This document shows positions 53,506 through 58,265 of a DNA stretch of 58,265 bases, piece by piece; the stretch's first letter is position 1, and every line of letters begins with the position of its first letter. The stretch spans positions 1-58,265 of the forward strand of contig JALHNZ010000019.1 of NCBI GenBank assembly GCA_022843265.1. The letters are read 5' to 3'. This DNA comes from Gemmatimonadaceae bacterium (GTDB lineage Bacteria; Gemmatimonadota; Gemmatimonadetes; Gemmatimonadales; Gemmatimonadaceae). Made by a program: the position numbers and the translations under genes. The notes under the pieces were generated by a model. That model worked only from the letters and a program-made list of their open reading frames with translations. It did not search any database and was not told the origin of the DNA.

Positions 53506-54746
53506 GCGCTGAATCCGTGACTGGCGAATACGAAACGCAGCAACCCAACGCCACCGGAAAACTTGTCATTCTGATGGTTTCGGCGTTCGTCGACATGCTC
53601 GGCATGTTGATGCTCGTGCCGCTGCTTCCGTTTTACGCGGAGAATTTGGGAGCGAACGGTACCATTGTTGGTTTGCTGATCGCTTCGTTTCCCATTGCAC
53701 AGCTGCTGAGTGCGCCGTACTGGGGACGCTTCTCGGATCGCTTCGGTCGACGTCCTGCGCTGATGGTGAGTCTACTCGCCTCTGCAATTGCGTTTGTGGT
53801 GTTTGCGTACGCCGATTCGCTGTGGCTGCTTTTCCTGTCGCGCATTGTGCAGGGAGCTGGTGGCGGTACGGTTGGTGTGATTCAGGCGTACGTCGCGGAT
53901 GCAACCAAACCGGATGATCGTGCACGAGCGCTCGGCTGGTTGAGCGCCGCCACCAACGCCGGCGTCGCCATTGGACCGGTGTTTGGCGCGTGGTTGCGGC
54001 CGCTGGGCGCTGAATGGCCGGGGCTTGTCGCGGCGATGCTGTGCGTGGTGAACATGGCGTTTGTGTGGCTCTATCTCACGGAAGCGCGCGCGATCAATAC
54101 GGCCGACCGGAAGGCGGCGGTTGCGCCTCGGGGCGCATCACGCGCGGCCTTGTTGCGGGTGCTTTCGCACCCCAAGGAGCCCGCGTCACGCCTGATCCAG
54201 ATTTATGCGTTGGCGATTGGTGCGTTTCAGGGCAGCACGGCGCTCCTGGCTCTTTTCCTTGGCTTCAAGTTCGGCGTGACCGAACTGACCATTGGGTACT
54301 TTTTTACCTACATCGGCATCCTGTCCGTCGTGACGCGCGCGCTGTTTCTGGGCCCGTTGGTCGATCGGTTCGGCGAAGCGCACCTGGCTCGCATCGGGCT
54401 CGTGCTCTTGATAGCCGGTCTGATCGGCCTGGGGCTCGCACCAAATGTGGTCACACTGGCGATCGCTGTTGGACTGTTGCCCCTTGGTACCGCCTTCACG
54501 TTCCCATGCGTGACAGCGCTGCTCTCGCGTGTCATCGGCAGCGCACAACGCGGCCTGTACATGGGAGTGCAACAAACGTATGGCGGCCTCTCACGCGTCG
54601 CATTTCCCATCATCTTTGGCCGCGCGTACGATACCATTGGCCAAGCCTCGCCGTTTTACATTTCGGCCTTTATCGTGGCGCTTGCGTTCTTGCTGGCGCA
54701 TAACATTGCGAGCTTTGTACCGCGCAAAAAGCTAGCGGCGGCGTAG
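53502..54746 (+). CDS. MFS transporter, TCR/Tet-like
   Basis: 414 residues, GTG start, twelve predicted hydrophobic segments. Motif A GRFSDRFGRRPALMVSLLASA after TM2, TM5 stretch AIGPVFGAWLRPLG, and GRAYDTIGQASPF near the C-terminus. The pattern fits proton-driven efflux pumps of the drug or metabolite group. Because it is translationally coupled to the nucleoside importer, it may export a related compound; this is inference. Confidence 0.87.
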   Translation: MSAESVTGEYETQQPNATGKLVILMVSAFVDMLGMLMLVPLLPFYAENLGANGTIVGLLIASFPIAQLLSAPYWGRFSDRFGRRPALMVSLLASAIAFVVFAYADSLWLLFLSRIVQGAGGGTVGVIQAYVADATKPDDRARALGWLSAATNAGVAIGPVFGAWLRPLGAEWPGLVAAMLCVVNMAFVWLYLTEARAINTADRKAAVAPRGASRAALLRVLSHPKEPASRLIQIYALAIGAFQGSTALLALFLGFKFGVTELTIGYFFTYIGILSVVTRALFLGPLVDRFGEAHLARIGLVLLIAGLIGLGLAPNVVTLAIAVGLLPLGTAFTFPCVTALLSRVIGSAQRGLYMGVQQTYGGLSRVAFPIIFGRAYDTIGQASPFYISAFIVALAFLLAHNIASFVPRKKLAAA

Positions 54747-54766
54747 CCCCCCTTGCTGCAGCGCGA

Positions 54767-55354
54767 CTACGAAACCTGAAGCCCCGGCTCACTGTCGAGC
54801 ACCGCTTTGGCAATGTTGACCATGGGTACTGACTTGTCCTGACTTGTGCGTTGCATGATGCGGTACGCTTCCTGCTCAGAGCTGCCCGTACGACGCATCA
54901 GAATGCCCTTGGCACGCTCAATCAACTTCCGTGCTTCCAGCTGCGTCCTGGCCTGCGCGGCTTCCTCTCGCGCGGTCGCCAGTTCGCGCGCTCGCAGCGC
55001 GGCCAACCGGACGGTGGCATCGAGTACCGTCACAGGAATCGGCTTCAGCAGCAGCGCAGCCGCGTGCGACCGCTGCGCATCATCGGCACCGAGTTGTTCC
55101 GTCTCATGACTCGTACACAACACAACGGCAATTGACGGGAACGCTTCACGAATTGCGGGAAGCGTATCGAGTGCGCTGCCGTTCGTGGTTCGTGTGACAT
55201 CGAGGATCACGACGTCAGCTTCCGGCGGCGGACTCGATGAGTCTGACGGTTCCACGACATAAAATCCGAGCGCGTTCAGCTCGATCGCGAGTTCATCGCG
55301 CGACCGGGTGTCGTGGTCTACCACGAGCACTCGCAGGGCAAAAGGGTCGCTCAT
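54767..55354 (-). CDS. ANTAR-domain response regulator (RNA-binding antiterminator)
   Basis: 195 residues from ATG 55354. The receiver domain (about 1-115) has VLVVDHDTRSRDELAIEL and VVILDVTRT, with phosphoacceptor Asp about 53, and a Lys at LLLKPI. A coiled coil (about 125-150) leads to the ANTAR domain: LIERAKGILMRRTGSSEQEAYRIMQRTSQDKS. ANTAR proteins bind paired hexaloop RNA hairpins and prevent termination. No cognate histidine kinase lies beside it. Confidence 0.87.
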   Translation of the reverse strand: MSDPFALRVLVVDHDTRSRDELAIELNALGFYVVEPSDSSSPPPEADVVILDVTRTTNGSALDTLPAIREAFPSIAVVLCTSHETEQLGADDAQRSHAAALLLKPIPVTVLDATVRLAALRARELATAREEAAQARTQLEARKLIERAKGILMRRTGSSEQEAYRIMQRTSQDKSVPMVNIAKAVLDSEPGLQVS

Positions 55355-55542
55355 AGCGCTCACGGGCCTCAGCTGAACGGCGTACAGGAACCATCTGGAC
55401 TCAGGAGGGAAGCTAGACGAACTGGTTCCCGGAAAAGTCGGCGGTTTCCTGACAGCCTGTAGGGGCGACGCGGTAGTTACCACGAGCCGGGTTCGCGGGT
55501 ATCTCAGGGCGAGTCCCCACCCTGACACGACGGAGTGCCACT

Positions 55543-56007
55543 GTGCCGTTCACGATTCAGCAGGCCAATCCGGACGATCTGCTCTTTATGCGATCGCTTC
55601 TCGAAGCCTTTGGTCGCGGCTTCGATGACTACGAGACGTACAGCGCGAATCAGCCCGACGATGCGTACTTGGAACGGCTGTTGCGCGGCGACAGTTTCGT
55701 GGCGTTCGGCGCAGTGGAAGACGGTCAGGTGATCGGCGCGATCGCCGCCTATGCGCTGCACAAGTTTGAGCAGGCACGGAGCGAGATGTTCATCTACGAT
55801 CTTGCCGTTGACGAAGCACATCGCCGACGCGGTGTCGCCACCGAGCTGATCGAATCGCTGCGAGCGATTTCACGGCAACGTGGCGCGTACGCCATGTTCG
55901 TGCAGGCCGATACAAACGAGGATGACGAAGCGGCGATAGCGCTCTATCGCACGCTGGGTGCGGAGCAGCAGGTGCTGCACTTCGACATCGCCGTGGATCC
56001 GCGATAA
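55543..56007 (+). CDS. AAC(3)-I-like aminoglycoside N-acetyltransferase (GNAT)
   Basis: 154 residues, GTG start. Blocks match the AAC(3)-I family: FGRGFDDYETYSANQPDDAYLERLLRG, AAYALHKFEQARSEMFIYDLAVDEAHRRRGVATELI, GAYAMFVQADTNEDDEAAIALYRTLGAEQQVLHFDI. Acetyl-CoA binding is at RRRGVA. Known members acetylate the 3-amino group of gentamicin-type drugs. Whether this one acts on an antibiotic or a natural amine is unknown. Upstream 188 bp contain no other gene. Confidence 0.85.
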   Translation: MPFTIQQANPDDLLFMRSLLEAFGRGFDDYETYSANQPDDAYLERLLRGDSFVAFGAVEDGQVIGAIAAYALHKFEQARSEMFIYDLAVDEAHRRRGVATELIESLRAISRQRGAYAMFVQADTNEDDEAAIALYRTLGAEQQVLHFDIAVDPR

Positions 56008-56010
56008 CAC

Positions 56011-56048
56011 AATGACGCGGAGCCGGTCGGCACCGGTTCCGCGTCATT
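56011..56048. terminator. Bidirectional terminator hairpin
   Basis: A 17 bp stem with one mismatch: AATGACGCGGAGCCGGT pairs with ACCGGTTCCGCGTCATT around a 4 bp loop. Lies between the convergent acetyltransferase and LVIVD-protein genes. Very strong stem and A/T at both ends suit termination on both strands. Confidence 0.8.
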
Positions 56049-56068
56049 ATGCGTGAGTACGAGGTCCG

Positions 56069-57919
56069 CTAGCGCGCTGCGGCCGCGAGATCGCGAATCG
56101 CCTGTGCCATCGCGCGCACACGCTCGGCGTCTTTCGCGCCGCGCGCGTCGGCGTCAACCGCACCGGCGAGCGTTGTCAGCGACGTGCGGCGCGCGGCCCC
56201 TGTCTGACGCTCGGCAGCGGTGAGCGCTTGCCCAATCGCTGTTGTACGCGCGGACGCCAGTCCGTTGCCGCGCACCAACTGATCGAGATACGAACGCACT
56301 ACCGGGAACGCCGCCGGCCAGGTAATACGCGGCTGACTCTGCGGATTGAACTCATTCATCATGACCAGCTTGGCAGCAGCCAGCTCATTTGCCGACAGCT
56401 GATCACTCGGCAACACTTCAAGAATGTCGAGACCACGCGCCATTTCTGACGAGTAGACATAACCGTTGTACCAGTAAGCGCCCCACGAACCGGCAATCGT
56501 ACCACGCGCACGGCTGTTCGGCGCGGAGGCATCGCCCGTGGGCGGCGCATCAACCGCACCGCGATCGAAAAAGCCGATTTCGAACGGCTTGTCGGGATCG
56601 GTGAAGTCAATGATGTTCACGCCGCCCTGATACCACCCTTGGACCATGATATCGCGTCCGGGCACCGGAATGAGTGAGCCATTGTGCGACACGCAGTTTT
56701 CCTGCGGACTCTGCGCCGACGCAATCTTGTAGTACGCGTGCTGCTTGAGCTTCTTGTCATCGCCAATCACCAGCGTGGTATTGCCACCCATTTCGAGCGG
56801 ATGAATGGCCTGACAGTTCGGTGACGTGCCACCGCCCCACTCATCGGTGAACACCACTTTTTTGCCATCGTTGCTGAACACCGCCGTGTGCCAGAGCGAA
56901 AAATTCGTATCGGCCACCGCATCAAGGCGACGCGGCTTCATGGGATCCGAAATGTCGACGAGCAAACCGTAGCTTCCGCACGCGCCGGCGAGCAAACCCA
57001 TTTCGGGATACGACGTCACGTCATGGCAGTTGCGCGGTCCTGTGGCCATGAGCGCCGCCATCTCTGCGCTGTCGGCGCCAGCCATCGGCCGCGCGGCACG
57101 GGCGCGACCACCGCGCGCTGGCGCAGGGCCGAGTCCGGTAAAGATGCGTGCACCGGTCACGACTTCTGCGTCCTGCGGTCGCGCGACATTCACTTTGATG
57201 ACATCAAGTCGGAACAGTGAGTTGGATTCGTCGGCAGGATCGACCCCATTCTTGCAACCCGCGAGCTCGGTCGCCGGACGAGCGCCCTGACTGCCGGATA
57301 CATAGATGTACAACACACCCATTTCGGTTGGGCTTGGGACCAGCGTGTGCGTATGCGAGCCCTTGCACGTCTGTACGTTCTTGATCAGGCGCGGCGCACG
57401 CGGATTGCTCACGTCATAAATGCGCACGCCGGCCATGTGGTCGGCGGGATTCGTGACACCGCCTTTGGCGCAGTCATTACGATTGCCGCCGCCTTCAGCG
57501 GAAACAAAGAGCAAGTTGCCGTAGATGGACGGATCACCTTGCGATGTAATGCATGGCACGACGGAGAGCATCTGCGGCTTTGCCGGATTGCTGACGTCCC
57601 AAATGGAGAAGCCCGCGAAGTTGCCCTGATATACCAGGTTGCCTTTGAACGCGAGATCGGAATTGACGAATGTCAGTCCGCGCATCGAGTCAAACGGGGC
57701 CGGCTTGGGCGCGGTGGAGAGCAGACGCATGCCTTTGAGGGCAATACCGGCGTCGTTCAGACCGGTCTTCAAACCATTGCGTGGATCAGACGCGCTGGGA
57801 TACGTCTGTGCCTCTGCACGCGTCGCAATCACACCGATCGCCGAGACGGCAACGAGCAGCGCGACGCTCGATGCCGAGCGACAGAATGTGCGAACATTTT
57901 CCAGACGGGCGGATCGCAT
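56069..57919 (-). CDS. Secreted LVIVD-repeat beta-propeller protein
   Basis: 616 residues. Signal peptide VAVSAIGVIATRAEAQT. Repeats of the LVIVD type recur: YQGNFAGFSIWDVSNPAKPQML, MAGVRIYDVSNPRAPRLI, GSYGLLVDISDPMKPRRL, GGVNIIDFTDPDKPFEIG and GLDILEVLPS. Such propellers occur on bacterial surfaces with unclear roles. Several His and Cys residues in HDVTSYPE and CVSHNGSLIP could bind metal. Follows the DUF305 gene by 45 bp. Confidence 0.85.
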   Translation of the reverse strand: MRSARLENVRTFCRSASSVALLVAVSAIGVIATRAEAQTYPSASDPRNGLKTGLNDAGIALKGMRLLSTAPKPAPFDSMRGLTFVNSDLAFKGNLVYQGNFAGFSIWDVSNPAKPQMLSVVPCITSQGDPSIYGNLLFVSAEGGGNRNDCAKGGVTNPADHMAGVRIYDVSNPRAPRLIKNVQTCKGSHTHTLVPSPTEMGVLYIYVSGSQGARPATELAGCKNGVDPADESNSLFRLDVIKVNVARPQDAEVVTGARIFTGLGPAPARGGRARAARPMAGADSAEMAALMATGPRNCHDVTSYPEMGLLAGACGSYGLLVDISDPMKPRRLDAVADTNFSLWHTAVFSNDGKKVVFTDEWGGGTSPNCQAIHPLEMGGNTTLVIGDDKKLKQHAYYKIASAQSPQENCVSHNGSLIPVPGRDIMVQGWYQGGVNIIDFTDPDKPFEIGFFDRGAVDAPPTGDASAPNSRARGTIAGSWGAYWYNGYVYSSEMARGLDILEVLPSDQLSANELAAAKLVMMNEFNPQSQPRITWPAAFPVVRSYLDQLVRGNGLASARTTAIGQALTAAERQTGAARRTSLTTLAGAVDADARGAKDAERVRAMAQAIRDLAAAAR

Positions 57920-57964
57920 CAGGAGCGACTCCAGGTAAAGGGCATGGTGGGAACGCGCGGTTGC

Positions 57965-58265
57965 TTAACGCAACTCGGCGAGCATCTGCAACATCAGGCC
58001 GATCTCAGCGGTCTGCGTTGTTTCAACATCATTGGCGAACACCGAGATATCGACTTCCTGCCCGGCACGCGGTGTCGCAAACAGATCGGCGACCATTTTA
58101 ATCGCGCCTTCATGATGCTTGATCATGAGCGTGAGGAACTGGCGGTCAAACTCCTCGCCGCGCGCTTTCTCAAGTTTCGCGAGCTCGTCGGCGGTGAGCA
58201 TACCGGGCATGCTCATGCCGCGCCATGACGAGGTGTCGGGCACCTGTTGTTGGTATTCGGCCAGC
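57965..58265 (-). CDS. DUF305-domain protein (partial, N-terminus beyond window)
   Basis: The open frame continues past the right edge, so the first part is missing. Visible 100 residues include GMLTADELAKLEKARGEEFDRQFLTLMIKHHEGAIKMV, the DUF305 core with Met/His residues typical of copper-related ferritin-like helices. The upstream part is read as AEYQQQVPDTSSWRGMSMPG. It is the first gene of the pair with the LVIVD protein. Confidence 0.85.
   Translation of the reverse strand, partial: LAEYQQQVPDTSSWRGMSMPGMLTADELAKLEKARGEEFDRQFLTLMIKHHEGAIKMVADLFATPRAGQEVDISVFANDVETTQTAEIGLMLQMLAELR

Noticed and set aside
1-58265. CRISPR array, rRNA or tRNA genes
   Set aside because: No regularly spaced repeats, and no clover-leaf or rRNA-like sequence noticed; a model-based scan would be needed to exclude a tRNA fully.

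Overview
The window is high-GC DNA from a Gram-negative soil or freshwater type bacterium, most likely a Gemmatimonadota relative. The hints are a SusC/SusD outer-membrane pair, many secreted class C beta-lactamase-like serine hydrolases, M14/M28/M19/M20 peptidases, lipoproteins with clear lipoboxes, a PEP-CTERM protein, a serine/threonine kinase and de novo NAD synthesis genes. The phylum is an inference; no rRNA or tRNA gene is visible.

Region 1 (1-17896) is the most interesting. A minus-strand block encodes SusC and SusD, a secreted serine hydrolase, a GntR/FCD regulator, a second serine hydrolase, an M19 dipeptidase homologue, a D-aminoacylase homologue and an M20 amidohydrolase. Divergent from susC, a GNAT acyltransferase overlaps an enolase-superfamily N-acylamino-acid racemase by 4 bp. 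Together they read as a scavenging pathway for D-amino-acid-containing peptides or N-acyl-D-amino acids: outer-membrane import, periplasmic cleavage, N-acylation, racemisation to the L form and deacylation. Three promoters carry related inverted repeats (8-6-8) that could be the GntR operator. A partial third serine hydrolase (1-890) has one of these sites, and a multicopper oxidase with unusual domain order lies between.

Region 2 (17996-24355) holds a PEP-CTERM protein, a small lipoprotein, another serine hydrolase, a membrane-anchored Ser/Thr kinase and a secreted alpha/beta hydrolase.

Region 3 (24627-27656) looks like a small integron-type cassette array on the minus strand without an integrase (CALIN-like). 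It has a secreted hypothetical protein cassette and an antitoxin/toxin cassette, each followed by an attC-like hairpin. An IS1182-type element of 1794 bp sits exactly in one attC core, flanked by AAC repeats. Its transposase has a nonsense codon at codon 10.

Region 4 (27971-41432) holds an M14 carboxypeptidase lipoprotein, a TetR-linked SulP transporter plus beta-carbonic anhydrase operon, a PQQ-type sugar dehydrogenase, a Phd/VapC-type toxin-antitoxin pair, an M28 peptidase, a type II pantothenate kinase, an EVE-domain protein with a histone-H1-like tail, three tandem paralogous membrane proteins of unknown function and a secreted hypothetical protein.

Region 5 (41472-58265) holds a minus-strand nadB-nadA-nadC-unknown-fahA cluster, a TPR protein, a BMP/Nup-type nucleoside ABC importer followed by an MFS transporter, an ANTAR response regulator, an AAC(3)-I-like acetyltransferase, an LVIVD-repeat protein and a partial DUF305 protein.
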